A DNA stretch of 64,000 nt, taken from assembly GCA_029891345.1 (NCBI GenBank), contig CM056999.1, positions 29,299,418 through 29,363,417 on the forward strand. The letters run 5' to 3'. The notes beneath the pieces were generated by a model, which was given only the letters and a program-made list of their open reading frames with translations, ran no database searches and was not told the DNA's origin. Made by a program: the position numbers and the translations under genes. This DNA is from Dryococelus australis (taxonomy: Eukaryota; Arthropoda; Insecta; Phasmatodea; Phasmatidae). Positions 1-12,644 of this stretch are shown here, in pieces; the first letter of the stretch is position 1, and every line of letters begins with the position of its first letter.

Positions 1-150
1 CTCAATTCTTGAAATCTTTTTTCGTATAGCAATGCATGGTTTATTTGAATATGACAATTATTGATGTTCTGGTGCGCCTGGGAAACATAAATGCAGAATT
101 AGGAACAGAGTTGTTAAGGGGCAGAGCCATATCTGGAGTTGTTTCCCAAG

Positions 151-232
151 GTTTGTTGAGGTCGAGATACGCGGGAGCGATAAGGCGGAATTGCTACTCG
201 CCTCAAGTGCACCATCACAGCACTACTATGTT
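151..232 (-). repeat. Fragment of dispersed repeat (CTTATCGCTCCC family)
   Basis: Read on the minus strand, this stretch contains a cytosine-rich core, CCTTATCGCTCCCGCG, preceded by a CACTTGAGGCGAG-like segment. The same order of motifs is seen at about 10,060-10,120 and 63,665-63,720. It is a short, diverged fragment. No protein is supported. Confidence 0.4.
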
Positions 233-445
233 TGTTTCATTTATACACAACAATATTTAACTCTTGGCAGGTTTGCAGCTCGAGGAGTCAAATGAAACCC
301 AAGCCTCTCTGAACTGGCTTTCAGTGCTCTTGCTGTGCAGTGTGTGACCATATCAACTTATTTAAGGAGAGGTTGAGCGCAGATTGCTTGAGTATTTTTG
401 TACGTATGTGACGCGTAGCTGTTTACAGTCATGTTGAAGTGCCCT

Positions 446-493
446 GAAGAGTGAAGAGATTTGGGCGGCTCTTAACAGCGAGGTCTTGAGAGG
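446..493 (-). repeat. SINE family A, tail fragment
   Basis: The sequence GAAGAGTGAAGAGATTTGGG followed by CGGCTCTTAACAGCGAGGTC matches, in reverse, the 3' tail of the tRNA-derived SINE seen complete at about 7,301-7,575. The tRNA-like head is absent, so this is a truncated copy. The rest of 1-1,080 is AT-rich with no supported gene. Confidence 0.5.
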
Positions 494-1137
494 AGAGCTC
501 TCAAATGGCGCTTCTAATTTGAAAGCACTTCCCAAGTCTCTCGTGAAGTAGGCTCATGTGTTATTTTCGTAAATCAGCACATTGAAAGTATATTTAATAT
601 TTCCAGGGGAAGACGCGTGTTTCAAACACTTACAAAGAAGTTCAAACGCCAGTCAGCTGGACTCTTCAAAGGAAAACAGAATTTACAAAGTCGTTTTATT
701 TTAAAGTCGCTATTTCCATTTGAACATTTATTTTACATAAATATGTTTATTACAAATTTCTGCACGGATAAAATTAGTATAATTGATTCGCCGTAAACTG
801 AGACCTGTTAGAAGCCCTGATGCTTGGCCGTAAAGTGTTCTTCCATAGCCACGCCTGAACACCACTCATTTCAAATTGTTCGAAAGACACATTTGTTAGT
901 AGGCTACTAGTACGTTTATTGCCATAATGTATATAAAAATAATATTATATTTAATGTGTTACTAACGTCGACACAAATATCATTAACAATGTTACAAGAC
1001 ACCACAGGGGCATTAGAGTTCTTATATTAATCATAGTCACTTAATATACACTCATTATTTACACCTGTTCTGTCAGTCTATTGGCATCATGCCAAATGTC
1101 TTAACACTGACGCATCCAGTTCAGTGGTCCCGCCTGC

Positions 1138-1140
<3 letters not shown>

Positions 1141-1208
<68 letters not shown>
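1141..1208. repeat. (TC)34 microsatellite
   Basis: An uninterrupted run of 34 TC dinucleotides. Apparent Leu-Ser or Arg-Glu repeat proteins across it are products of the repeat and not genes. Confidence 0.97.
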
Positions 1209-1210
<2 letters not shown>

Positions 1211-1710
1211 CTACACCGATGCTCGCTGTCCGCAAACACTCGACGCTCTGCTGGCTCGTCGTCTCCCTTGTCGCACAATCCTCTACTCTCCAGTCCCAAA
1301 TCTCGAAAACTGTCCGCTCGGAGGCCGTCGCGGCTCAAATAGACTCTGTGGCGCGATCTGGAAGTTTCTCCGCACCCCGAGTCACGTTGAGAGAGGCTAG
1401 TACATCTACTTGAACATTATTTCAGATAACCGCAGAAAGTTTCAATTTTGTCTTCTTGAATGTCTGTAAACTTGAACCCGCCAAAAGTGTTCAACGAGAA
1501 TATTAGAACACTGTGTCTGTTTACCTATTTCGGTGGCCACATCAGTGTAAATACTTACGAGTCAGTGCGGCTGCGAACAAATTCGTCAACTAACAGTCCT
1601 TACCTGGCTTCGTGCCCCACAAGAATGCATCGAGGTCATGACGTAACTTTGCCGCTGTCCTAATTTAGAGCAAGAGCACGAGTGGGCCCTAGAATGTCCA
1701 CTTCTATAGT

Positions 1711-2120
1711 CCGTCTCATGCTTAGATTGCAGTGCAAGGCTTATGGCGCTCAATGTTACAAGATTGCTTCAGCTTTGTGACGTAACAAGCAAGCTGAGAA
1801 ACAAATGGGCGGTGAAGGAAACGGCCTGATTAAGAGTTTTTTTTTTCTGTTTACCACCCTGCCAACTCGTAAAGGAATCCAATCCTGTGACGCAAAGCTA
1901 AGCGGCTCCTTTGAAACGGAAACCTGTGATAAACCCTACCATTGTGATTGGACGGCGCGCACGCAACATAGATAGTTTTCTTTTTCGAGGTTGAAAAAAA
2001 ATAACTTATAAGGCAACAGCGCCCGCAGGAACAAGGACAGCGTTAACGACAGAAATCGTGCATTGGAAAGAGAGAGTGATTGTCCATTACACCGCACACT
2101 GCAATCTAAGAGTGAGACGC
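1711..2120. other. Inverted-repeat pair, possible MITE-like relic
   Basis: A 24-bp segment at 1,711-1,734 is nearly the reverse complement of 2,097-2,120 (core CACTGCAATCTAAG then TGAGACG, two or three mismatches). About 360 bp separates the arms. Similarity fades quickly outside them, and I see no convincing target-site duplication, so a miniature inverted-repeat transposon is only one reading. Confidence 0.35.
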
Positions 2121-2139
2121 TCTATACCAATAGGACACA

Positions 2140-3700
2140 ACACATGTCATTCACGAACCATTGTTTCATTTTCAATGCTCTGCTGTTTGAAGTGGCCGGT
2201 GTTTACAAACCGTAAAGAAGAAAACGCTTGGAACATAAATCGAGGTAAGTACTAATCCACAAATGAACACTTTATGAGGAAGGGAACAAAGGCACGAATG
2301 TATCAAGTTCAAGTGGAAGGAAGCGCGTGGTATCGCAGAGTAGATACCACGAGGCGCAAGGCGCGGCTATAGGAGCGAGCCTTTGCGGACTGTCCTTGGC
2401 TCGGCTGGCGTGCGGCGAATAGCATTTATGTTTAATAGTAGCGAGTATTCTTTTTGTGTTTGTCAAGATGCTGCCGTAACAGACAGGCAACAACAAACCA
2501 GCAACGTCGTGGGAGGAGGAGGAGCGTAGAGGCCGCTGGCGACGACCATAGAGCAAGTAAAGTAGAGAGGTGACACTGACATGTATTGCAGCGTCGATCT
2601 CTTTATTTTGAGCTACAAAATGTAAACAGCTCGTAGTTGCATTGCCAACGGAACATTCGTCTAAGCACATCAGTACGATGAACACCTATGGATTCAAGAT
2701 TGGGTAGGCTACTCTGATAAGAGAATCTACGGAACCCGTCTTCGTCAAACTAGACGTTATTTAAGTAATGACTTTTAAGTTATTTTCTAGTGTTCATCCA
2801 TTTGGAAACTGTTGTACATTTTTTGAAGGTTGACTTCCAATACTCTCTGCAATCAGACATTGAAGACTGGTGATTTCTCATATCCTCATACACCTTTGTA
2901 TTTTATACGTGCTTCTAACAAATCAAATTGAAAATCAACGATGTCATCTCAGTAAACAAAACAGCAGGTAATTCACGAAGTAAGTGGAACAGGGTAGCAA
3001 CTGTGAAACTATTGCTTCAAGTAACAAAATTCTCGCTATGTAATTTGCTTTAAATTAAAAGTGAAATTATATTTCTAACCAGCTAATTAGTAATAAACTG
3101 AACAAAGGTATTTTGGCATTGTATTTTTGAAGTTGAACAAATGGCTGTAACTTGTGAAAATAGTGGCTCGAGAGGTCGTACAGTGGTTCGCCCCCTGATG
3201 ACGACTACAGACTAGAGATGAGGTAGAAAGAGAGAGATCATGCTGGCTGCCCACAACCCATCTCCATGTCGCAACAGTGAACTGCTCTTCTGCCAACACG
3301 ACTAGCAAATACGGCATGGATTTGATTTGATCTTGGAGCACTGATTACTAAACAAGTGCTTTGGTATGTATGTATACTTCATCTAATCAATCTGTAATGC
3401 AGTTTGATTTAATTCAAATAAAGGTAAGTATTTTTCATATAAATGTATTTATAAAAGTAAGATAAAGAAACCAATATGTTCATCACTGTTGACCATGTAA
3501 AGTTTTACAGTTGTGTTTCTTTGGGGTAGGTAAGTGTTGCGTATTTGCGCAGAAGACGGATATGCTGTCTACCTCGTGTTTAGTGTACGATGACGACGCT
3601 GGAGCGTGCTGGTGAATGGCTGACGTCTTTCCAGTCGGCCGGACAGGTAGGGCTGGTCGCTCTTGTTCTCGGGCGGAACAGGTGTGCCGCAAGAGCGTTT
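2140..3700. other. Intergenic, no gene recognised
   Basis: Open frames are short (up to 137 codons on the minus strand at 2,272-2,685) and show no recognisable domain. The segment 2,330-2,590 is GC-richer than its surroundings. No transposon protein or RNA gene is seen. Confidence 0.5.
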
Positions 3701-3721
3701 CCGGTCCAATAGTGTTGCCGA

Positions 3722-3857
3722 GTTGAAGGAGGGGGGGGGGGGGTCTTCTCTTAACGCCGCCTACGCGCGCAGCCACCGACCCTTACACATAAACCAGTCT
3801 CGGCTGCGCACCGAGAGGACACTCTCCCCCCCCCCCCCCCGGCAAAGCACCTTCAAC
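3722..3857. other. Palindromic G13/C15 structure
   Basis: GTTGAAGG followed by a run of 13 G (3,731-3,743) is mirrored downstream by a run of 15 C (3,826-3,840) and then CCTTCAAC (3,850-3,857). The two sides could pair as a large imperfect hairpin around an 80-base loop. The flanks are GC-rich. No coding sequence is supported. Confidence 0.5.
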
Positions 3858-4129
3858 AAACCACGTGAGAGAGAGAAAGAGAACGAATACCCCACCAACT
3901 TCACGAAGGTTACGAGTTGTTTTGTAGCGGCAGTATTTTTCCGCGCGCCGCGGCGCGGCGTTGCGTTCGAGTGACGCAACCAACCGACGATTCACGATCC
4001 TCCCCGAAGTACCTGGCCATGCGGTTATCGAGGCGCTCTTGAAAATAGAACGTAGTTCTTTAGGCACCTGGCACGGGTATGGTTCAGGAATGAGGGTAGG
4101 AAGGGGAATCGGTATGTACCCCCCTCCCC

Positions 4130-7100
4130 CCAAATGAAAATAAATTATTCAAAAATAAAACTCGAAAAATAAAAAACACTTTTATTCTTTTTAATATAAG
4201 ACATGTGTGATCTCCCTTTGAACATGAAGGGGGTTTATGGCTTTTTGTGGTTGTAAATAATTTTTGAACTAATAATTTTCAATATTATTATATTCCTAAT
4301 TTTGAGATATTTCTAGAAATTTCTAACTATGCATCTCTCTCACATCCTTTTCTAAACATTTTAATAGAGCTCTAGTTATTTGGCTGACCTATCTCCTACA
4401 GAGGTCGGGACGTTGCCTATATTACCAACACCATAGAAAACATATCCCTGCAGCTACTGCGAAAATATATTTTCGCATCAACGCACCGCACGTCACCATG
4501 AATATCGTGGATGTATGAACAATCCCAACCACATCAAATATTTGTGCTTATGGTGTGAGTCGCTTTTCTACTGCAACGATACTTACTGTAGACATGTATG
4601 GTCATGCAAAGTTAAACTGCAGGCCTCATCGATGCCCCGGTGCTGGATCTGCAACAGAGAGTTCTTGCAGCCTCCATCGGCGGATTGATGGACCGTTATT
4701 CCGATCATAAGCTCCACTACCAAAATTTGCTGCGACCAGTATGAACGACGAACCTGGAACCTCATCACCAGGAGCAACATCTCTTTCCACGAAGACATCT
4801 TCATCTCTGGTTCCTGCTCCTTCCCACGTGACCACACCCCAGCCAAGTGGGACCACTAGTGTATTATCTACGGCACTTTCAGTGGCATGTCGGTAACTCT
4901 TCTAATGCAAGGACTTTGCCTTCCAACTTACTTCACCGCGGCACGATGTTCCCGAGTGGTCGAATTGTTAATTTCGTATTTAAGGAATTAAAACTGACGG
5001 TCATGTTTACACGGATGCAGACGAACATAAATAATTTTGCAGTAATACATTATAATAAATGTGAAAGAAAATTATATATCTTACCCTAAATATTTTCTTA
5101 TCCTTTTATATACAGATTTTGATTTTTAAAAAGCACCATCATGCATATGCACATTTAATTTATCTAATCACTATGTCTATATATGGTCGTAGGGCTAATA
5201 CATGCATACTTTCCTAGAGAAAAAAAAAAGATGCTTTCAGACTGAATTTCATGAGTCCAACCTTAAGAAATTGCAAATTATAATCACATATGCCTACAAA
5301 TATTCGCATGCTTACAATCTGGCATGCGAAAATGTGGACATAATATGATTTAAGGTCCAGAACCAAATGAAAATATAATAGGGGCTCTATGATACATCGC
5401 TTATCTTTAAATGCAAACAATCATAAATTTACTACAAACAAAATACCCTATTAGAAATCTCTTCAGTTTATCGTGATTAACGGTGTGGACTAAACTAACT
5501 AATAATACAATTGTAAGAACATAACGAACATATACATATAGTGTTCATTATGCACAAAACTAAATTAAATATTGGTATGGAGAAATGTGCTATGGTCGAT
5601 TTTTATGACTGGGTGGCAGGCTGGTACTCGATTTTTAGAATTTTGGAAGCCAAGGGCGGTGAGTGTTGGTAAGGTTGTTAATAATGGTGTGGATGTTAAT
5701 AGTGGTGGGTGTTAATAGTGGCGATGGTTGATGTGGGTGGTGGGTGGTGGTGAGGTTGTTGAGTGAGGAGAGGAAGTGGTGGTATGTGGTGAAGGTGATG
5801 AGGTAATAATGGTCGGTGAGGGGTGTAAAGAGTGTTTGGTTTGCTGTCGCGTTGGTGAGGGGGATGAGGAGATTATTGGTGGTGTGCTAATTATTACAAA
5901 TATTTTAATTCACTTTTTTTGCGATGTGTGGAACGAGGATGGTGGGCTATCAATACATCCCCCAATACACTGGGTACCGAATTGGCGGGGCGATGTATTT
6001 AAATATTTAAGAAATGTTTATAAAATAATTTCTAGGCAACATTACTCAATTGCATTATTTTTAATTTCCTTGAAAAATAGAATTATGATCTGCAGCGACA
6101 CACTTAACCGATATAATTATTAAAAATCCAAGGTGGGAGGTCCGATAATTTTAATTTTTTTAATTAAATTATTTTTTTATAAAAATAATCTTTATTCAAC
6201 TAAGTTTTATGAAAATATATTTTAGGGTTACAGGTCACTGTAAATGACGTATATGGGTTCAGAGCATCGAGAGGGAGATGAACAAGGCAGCCAAGATGGC
6301 GTATATATCAGGATCCGACATGGCAGATGCTAGTGCCTCAAAAGGAACATTAATAAACTACTAGTACCTTATTTTTTAACTAAAATTGAACTATTACATA
6401 TATTTTATTTATAAAATATAATACTGGGTTTATAATTAATATTAATTAAACATAGGGAAATAATACTTGTGACAAAATTGTTATTATGAAAATTATTATT
6501 ACTTAGAGTGCGCACGACTGCGGTGCGTTGTCGCTTTTTAATAATTTTCTAGACTCGGTTAAGGTTTATTCTAGTCAGGTTTGGAACACAACGGGATTTC
6601 TTATGGAAGAGTTGGGCATAGGCAAAATTTCCGTCGCCAGGCGCGCAGTGTTTTCGAAAAAGTAACTTGTAATTAAAATCTTAATCTACGTGGGTAATAG
6701 GGCTAAAAGAGAAAGGTTATGCTTAGTTACGAAGTTATTTTATATTTAATGTATGATTATTGCAGTTATCCGGTTTAAGTAGAAAATAGTGAAAGTCTAG
6801 TACATATGCGAGACTAGCGCTTACATACTGGCGAAAATATTTGGTTACCAAACTTTTAATATTGATCTTGCCAACATGTTGTAGAAATAACCTTATTTCG
6901 GTTAAACTTAGTTTGCGGGAGGCGGGGAGATATCCTTAGAGTACAACTTTATTAGAACTCGAGAAGTATGCAGTAGAATGGACTACATCATCTCAAACGG
7001 ACATGACGTAATGTATATACCTACTGCTTGTCCATATGAAGGTAAGCTTGAGCGGCTGACGGTCTATTCGACAATAGAGTGACGAGTGTTGTAAGGCGAA

Positions 7101-7190
7101 GAAAGCATGTCCGGTATGTTGTGAACCAGCGCCGGTGGCAGGTCACCAATTAGCGGCTGGTAAAATACTTGTGACAACAGCGAACCTTAG
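4130..7190. other. AT-rich intergenic DNA with a G/T-rich low-complexity patch
   Basis: No domain-bearing reading frame is visible. Between about 5,640 and 5,850 the plus strand is almost free of C and dominated by GGTG, GTTG and GATG words, a simple-sequence patch that produces a spurious Gly/Val-rich frame at 5,776-6,123. The remainder is AT-rich single-copy-looking sequence. Confidence 0.5.
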
Positions 7191-7197
7191 TAGTATG

Positions 7198-7285
7198 CAG
7201 TAGCCAATAAAACACAAGACGCGTTCCCAGAGCCTCGCGCGGCCAATCAGAGAACAGGTACACGCACATCAAAGGAACCGCCACC
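7198..7285 (+). repeat. CCAAT-rich dispersed repeat
   Basis: The stretch GTAGCCAATAAAACACAAG, followed by a CCCAGAGCC block, a second GCCAATCAG and CACATCAAAGGAACCG, recurs at about 55,900-55,985 with the same order and spacing. It also recurs in reverse orientation at about 17,050-17,150. It ends about 15 bp before a SINE. It may be a promoter-containing part of a larger element. Confidence 0.6.
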
Positions 7286-7300
7286 TCGTTTCGTTTCGTT

Positions 7301-7575
7301 TCTGAGAGACCGCTGTGGTGTAACGGTCAGACTACACGCCTCCCACCAAGGCGAACCGTGTTCGATCCCCAGCGGGGCTGCACCCGGATTTTCGCGTGTA
7401 GGAATCATGCCGGACGATACCGCTAGTCGGAAGGTTTTCTCGGGAATTTCCCCTCATAGGCTTAGGCTCCCAAGACCTCGATGTTAAGAGCCGCCTAATG
7501 CTCTCCACACCCCTCCATTTAGTTTCTGTGTAATCATCTCCTCTGTGGACAAACTGCGTCAAAGTAATATACACA
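7301..7575 (+). mobile_element. tRNA-derived SINE, family A (most complete copy)
   Basis: The head looks like a tRNA gene with RNA polymerase III internal promoter boxes: box A near 7,316-7,326 (TGGTGTAACGG) and box B at about 7,360-7,368 (GTTCGATCC). A tRNA-unrelated body follows, with GTGCCGG-like and CTCAAGACCTCGATGTTAAGAGCCGCC-type blocks. Related copies lie at 17,622 (+) and, in reverse, at 20,793, 61,014 and 62,915, plus a tail at 446. SINEs encode no protein and depend on a LINE reverse transcriptase. The apparent minus-strand reading frame here is spurious. Confidence 0.8.
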
Positions 7576-7579
7576 CGCA

Positions 7580-9795
7580 GCGAATCCAGTATACGATTTG
7601 CTTTCTTGTGTAATAATTTTCCCAGAACTCTACGCGTTGGCTGCTGTCAGCAACTGAGTTAATGTCTTCCCATTCTAGTTATAAGTCCGGTTATTAAGAT
7701 TCCTATCTTTCTTCACTGTCGCCTATAATTATAGTTTTTTACTTCTCTTCTTTTTCCGTCAAACCATCTTGAATGTTCTTACCTGGTTTCAGTAATGGCT
7801 CTTTCTCCTGTTTGGGTCTATGTGCTGAATGGTGGGCCTAAGTGCATTGGATGAGTAATCCGGTCACTAAGTTAGACTCGAATACTGGTAATTCTGAAGT
7901 GTCTGAAAAGTCAGAGACAAAGCTCAAGCTGGAGGTAGATGCCAGTAAACCTGAGGGTACTGGACGGTCTGGCTTAGTGTTCGAGCAGTCAGGATTTTGA
8001 TAAGAAATGGAAAAAAAAATAAAAAATAAATAATCTGGAATCGCAGTTGAGGCGAATGAAAAAAAGTTCAGTAGGTTTAAAACCATTGGTGGATTTTCTA
8101 ACAGATTGTTTTACTACACGCATTTCCCAACATTATTTCCATTTGGACTAGGCTAATATTTTTAATCTGACTTGTCTACATCTGCACAAAGTTGATAGTA
8201 TTCTTATAATGTTCAGGTTTGAAAGGACCAAATAAATATCTACCCAACGGCCGTAGTGCTTACTTCGTGTGAGGTGATAAACTTAACCACTTAAAATAAT
8301 TTTCGCCCGTTAACTACAGCAAACTTAAAGAGTTATAGAGTGAGATGCGTGAACGTGCAATATTAAAAGAGTCTTGCCGAGAGGTCTGAGCAACAAAAAT
8401 TGTAGCTTGAACCACTCGCGAGCAATCCAGTATCAATATTGATACTTTTTCGAATTCATAATTTGCGGAAAGGCTACGTGAATTCATGGCAAGTTTGAGA
8501 AATTTGCCTGAAGTCCTTTATCCGGCTCTTTTCCTAATGTTTTCTTTTAGCAGTGCACTACCTTGATTGATGAACTTTAGTTTATATCTGGTTAGTGCTA
8601 ATATCGCTAATCACGTAGCATATTATTTGCTAGCTGGAAGAAACATGTTCGATGCAAGTATGGCGCACACAAAAATGTTACGTGAATGCAACGCATGGAC
8701 TAACAAATCGACGATTGAGCAAATGAGTGAACGGATTCGGTCGTTGTGTGTTACGGTGTTGTTCATGTCGCAAGGCCGACTACAGTGCGCTGCGAGGCTT
8801 GGTACCCAGTGATGTTCTCTGAGCGTAGCTGATCCGTGCACCGCACATCTGCTCTTTATTGTGAATGGTTCATATCTCTGCCACCGGACACTATATCTTC
8901 ATTGGTTGTGATAACGAAACAGGTATTGCATCAGACCCCTGTATGGTTTCAGACGCTACAAATAAGAAATTTTTTGTCTCGTGTCGTAGGACTACTTATT
9001 GCCAACACAACAATTGTATCACGATCACAACAAATGAATTGTAGGCTTTGTGAAAGGCTATACAAATTGGAACCAGACATAATATTAAGCGGGATCAGGA
9101 GTCAGTTACCCGCGGGGAAAATTACGGGATACTTACTGAGGCTCGCCAAAAATAAACTTCCTAAAACGCATTTGAGACACAAGTTTAGGAAACAGGCAAA
9201 CATGGGGTGATTGTTTAAAGGTTTGATTTAAAAAGAGTATGGATACTGCGAATAGACTTTAAGCATAGATTTTCTGAATAATGAATGACGTTGGCAGAGT
9301 GTGAAAGTACGGGCGGTGATTACTAGGCCTAATCACAACGGAAGGGCCATCTAGTTATATTAGGTTGTTGAGTTGGTAACGTGGACACAGTGGTCGCCTG
9401 GTGTTACAGGTGCAGAGAGCCTCAGCCCAACGACGGTTGACCACGCCATTGTCCAGGACCTGCTTTCTCGCCCAGTGTTTACCTTAGACCGGCTCGCTGG
9501 CATCGCGCGCGCCTTATTAACCATTCCGGGCAGGCCTTCAAGAGCCAGTTAGGACGGCAGGCGCGCTGCTTCTTCAGCTGGACACACTCCTCTGCCCGGC
9601 TCGACTACCGCAAGGAAAACTGACCCTTGCAAGCCTGCCACACATCACTTATCATTTACGCACGTCAACCAATGAACTATCGTGAGTCGCTCGCCTGCAA
9701 CTGTGCTGCAGCACGTTTCAAATACCGGGCGTTTTTTGACGAAGTTATTCAAAGTCTCCCGAATATGTTTACCTACGAAAAGATAAAATACCCCA
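7580..9795. other. Intergenic, no gene recognised
   Basis: The longest frame is 124 codons at 8,836-9,210 (+). It has no recognisable domain, and its upstream neighbour at 8,567-8,812 is equally uninformative. Both could be chance openings or decayed transposon sequence. No splice-consistent host exon series was found. Confidence 0.45.
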
Positions 9796-9799
9796 GATG

Positions 9800-10165
9800 A
9801 AGACGGAATGGTACTTTCTCAGATCGTGCATCTTATAAAAGTAATCTTGAGGTTTTCCAACGTCACTGAAATGGGCTTTTCCAGACTGTTGTATCTTCAA
9901 ACATACCACCGAGACACGAGTGAAACTACGATAGCAAACGCTATTGAATATTGTTACAGACTTTTTATCACTAACATAATAGCATCACGGTTTTAAGTTC
10001 CATAAGCACAAACATTTCGACGAAAGTACTGCACGTAAGTTCAGAGTTCAGCACGCAGAGGCGATGGTGCCCTTGATGTGAGTGTCAATGTCGCCCTTAT
10101 CGCTCCCTCGCTTCTGAGGCTTAAACGCGAACATATCTCCAGGTAGATGACAGGTTTAACGTATA
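9800..10165 (+). repeat. Dispersed repeat (CTTATCGCTCCC family), longer copy
   Basis: Two blocks match 63,400-63,765 in the same order. The first is an AT-rich block including TTGTATCTTCAAA and TACAGACTTT. The second is a GC-rich block with GGCGATGG, CACTTGATG-like, CCTTATCGCTCC and CTCCAGGTAGA. The copies are clearly diverged, with many substitutions and small indels. Type of element unknown. Confidence 0.6.
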
Positions 10166-10169
10166 ATGC

Positions 10170-11895
10170 CTAGGAAAAATTCCTATCCCACTGATTCTAA
10201 ACCTCAGGCCCAGTTTACGAAAATTCGTTTCGGCAAAAGACGACGTGTCCTATTGAAAGGTAGTATGAATTTGTTTCTTTTATCGTATTTCTGAACAAAT
10301 TTTAACAAACTGAGTAGTATATATGGTCCCGTATTTTATTGTTACATGTTTTCATGTGAATCCAGGTTATTGGAAATGAATGAGTTAATAAAATTGAAAA
10401 ACTTCATAACAATTCCTAATATATTTACTCTTGCAGTGCTACATAGAACTACCCACATAGCAAGGCCGACTATGGTTTTACTGATAGCATTGCTGTATTA
10501 CTGCTGGCCCAGAAAATTAATGGGACTACACAACTAGCCCTGCTATAGTTAAATGCTGGCACCAGGGTATTTGTCATGGCATTTATGACACACTGATGGA
10601 ACGTCGATGGAAATGAAACTGTTGGTTGAGACCAGGTGAACTACTAATGGCCCATAAATGACTTACCAACTGTATTCCAGCAATGGCTGCACTAAATCTA
10701 TACTTATTGCTCGTAAAATTATGGGTAGCCATTTGTAGGCCATTTGATGGCTGTGAAGATGTACATCGATGGATCATTGCTGGTTCAATTTGGCTTATTA
10801 TGGGAATTGTTATGGCTATCACACTTCGCAAATAGCTTCTTCAAACTACACACACGTATATGTATATATTTACGTGTGTCTAATATAATTACAGATCACA
10901 TGATACAATGGGTAGATTATTTGTCAATATATAGTGATGGATATATCTGGCAAAATACTGTAATTACAGCATTAGGTGTGACTTCGTGACTGGTATTGAA
11001 TAAGTCGACAATGTTTTACATGTATGACTGCATAAAATTAATAATAATAGTTAAAAAAAACAATAAACAATAATATTTAAAACAATATAAAATAAGTGTT
11101 AGAAAATTAACATTGAAGGGCTTTTGTTGCTTTACATCAGTAAAATATTATGCCAACTGCATTTCAAAACAGATTACTAGCACCCAGGTGACATTAATTC
11201 TGCGGTTAATTTCATCACAGACAATTTTTGATTTAGTATCGCTATTCAGGTAGGAAATTCTTTCTCAACGACAGTACTTTTTTTTGTTTATCTGCGTCTA
11301 TTTAAAAACTAATTTGTTATCATGGTAAATATTAAGGCTATGGAATAACCGGTGTCATTTATATTATAATAGTGTTTTTTTAATAAATCTTGTCTCAATA
11401 TATTCTAAATTAATTCACCTAATTGTAAGAATACATAGTGGAGTAATAGTTAACATGCAGGGCTGTCGCTGCAAGGTTGTAACTTCGTGCCCCCTCCACT
11501 CCTCCAGTAAGTGTAAGATTTTCATGCTGTATAATGTGTTCAATAGTGAATTAAACGAAATTTAAAAACGAAGAAAAGTTGTGAATAGTGGTAAAAATAA
11601 TAATTTTTAAGAGATAGTGTTTGACATATGGTAGAAGTATAGCTAGCCATCAGTAGGCAATCTGGTGGATGTTAAGTGGTATATCAACGGGCCATTGCTA
11701 AGCTTATGGGCCATGCTTGGATCATCTATGTTCACCACACGTGGGCCAATTTATGAGCTGAATATGGCTAGTTAGTAGTGGCACTAAAGGACCAGCAAAC
11801 GTGCCGGGTGCATGCCAGCTGTTGGCTAACTTGTTGCCAGCTTCGCATCCCACTGTAAACAATAAATGGCTCATGAGTTTTGCTACATGGGTATA
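10170..11895. other. Intergenic; GGCCAT-rich segments
   Basis: At 10,450-10,830 and 11,640-11,900 the sequence repeatedly uses GGCCAT/ATGGCC-containing words, giving many short internal palindromes. No open frame has a recognisable product. The stretch between these two segments is plain AT-rich DNA. Confidence 0.4.
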
Positions 11896-11899
11896 TAAT

Positions 11900-12640
11900 A
11901 TGGTCCATTCACGGTTTATTCACACTTTTTGAAAACTACGTATGACGCTTTTCGTTGTTTCCTAAATATGTTATGTACCACAAGCGTTTTATACTTGTCT
12001 TAACATGAAAGTACCTTACTTTTGTTAAATTTAACTTTTACTTATATCTTATGCAATCAACTTGCTTTTTTTGGTTGGTTCACAATTTTCTGGCACGACC
12101 TGGATGGCTTTGACCGAATCAAGAGCAACTGGTAACAGAATTATCAAATCACTAACAATAAAAATGTTACCATTGTGGCAATAGGTAATCAGCAAACAAT
12201 GTTCGTTAGAGTGTCTGACACCAAATAATGAATCCACGAAATACCCATCTGAATACAGCTAGCAGTATCTTTCTTCTTTTAGTTACAATTACGTGAAAAA
12301 AGTTTGACCCCTTTAACTTTGTTATACAGGCTGTTTAGAAACTAGAGTAAAATATTTCGGAAGGTGATTCCTTGTCGAAAATGAGGTAGACAAAACAATA
12401 CCACTTATAGCCTATAGTACATTCGCAGTTACTTCCAAACTTTCTGAAACCCTGCTTAAGTTCTACTTCCAGAATATTCCTCCGCCTCATGCAAACACAC
12501 CTTAACATAGGCTAGAAAATTACACCAGAAGGACAAAGCACCCGATCGTTACGCACTCAGTTACTGAATATACTGAATAAGAACTATCTCTTACTAGGAA
12601 TTACAAACATATATTTTTTCTCCCTGTTTTATTCACATTA
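11900..12640. repeat. Diverged dispersed repeat, copy 1 of 2
   Basis: Blocks in this segment match 29,860-30,610 in the same order. Examples are GTTTCCTAAAT followed by GTTTTATA and TTGT.TTAACA near the start, then TCTGAA.CCCTGCT.AAGTTC, then ATTCCTCCGCCT/ATTCTCCCGCCT, then GAACTAT and AGGAATTAC near the end. The copies differ by substitutions and indels. No protein family is recognised in any frame. Confidence 0.55.
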
Positions 12641-12644
12641 ATTA

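Noticed and set aside
1087..1400. Leu-Ser and Arg-Glu repeat proteins around 1.1-1.4 kb
   Set aside because: They are translations of the (TC)34 microsatellite in different frames; nothing outside the repeat supports a gene.
2272..2685. 137-codon open frame on the minus strand
   Set aside because: No recognisable domain, Ser/Leu-rich composition in GC-richer DNA, no homologous motif or splice context.
5776..6123. Gly/Val-rich 115-codon frame
   Set aside because: It overlaps a G/T-rich low-complexity patch that lacks stops by composition alone.
8836..9210. 124-codon frame as a host or transposon gene
   Set aside because: Open but without any motif I recognise, and no neighbouring piece continues it.
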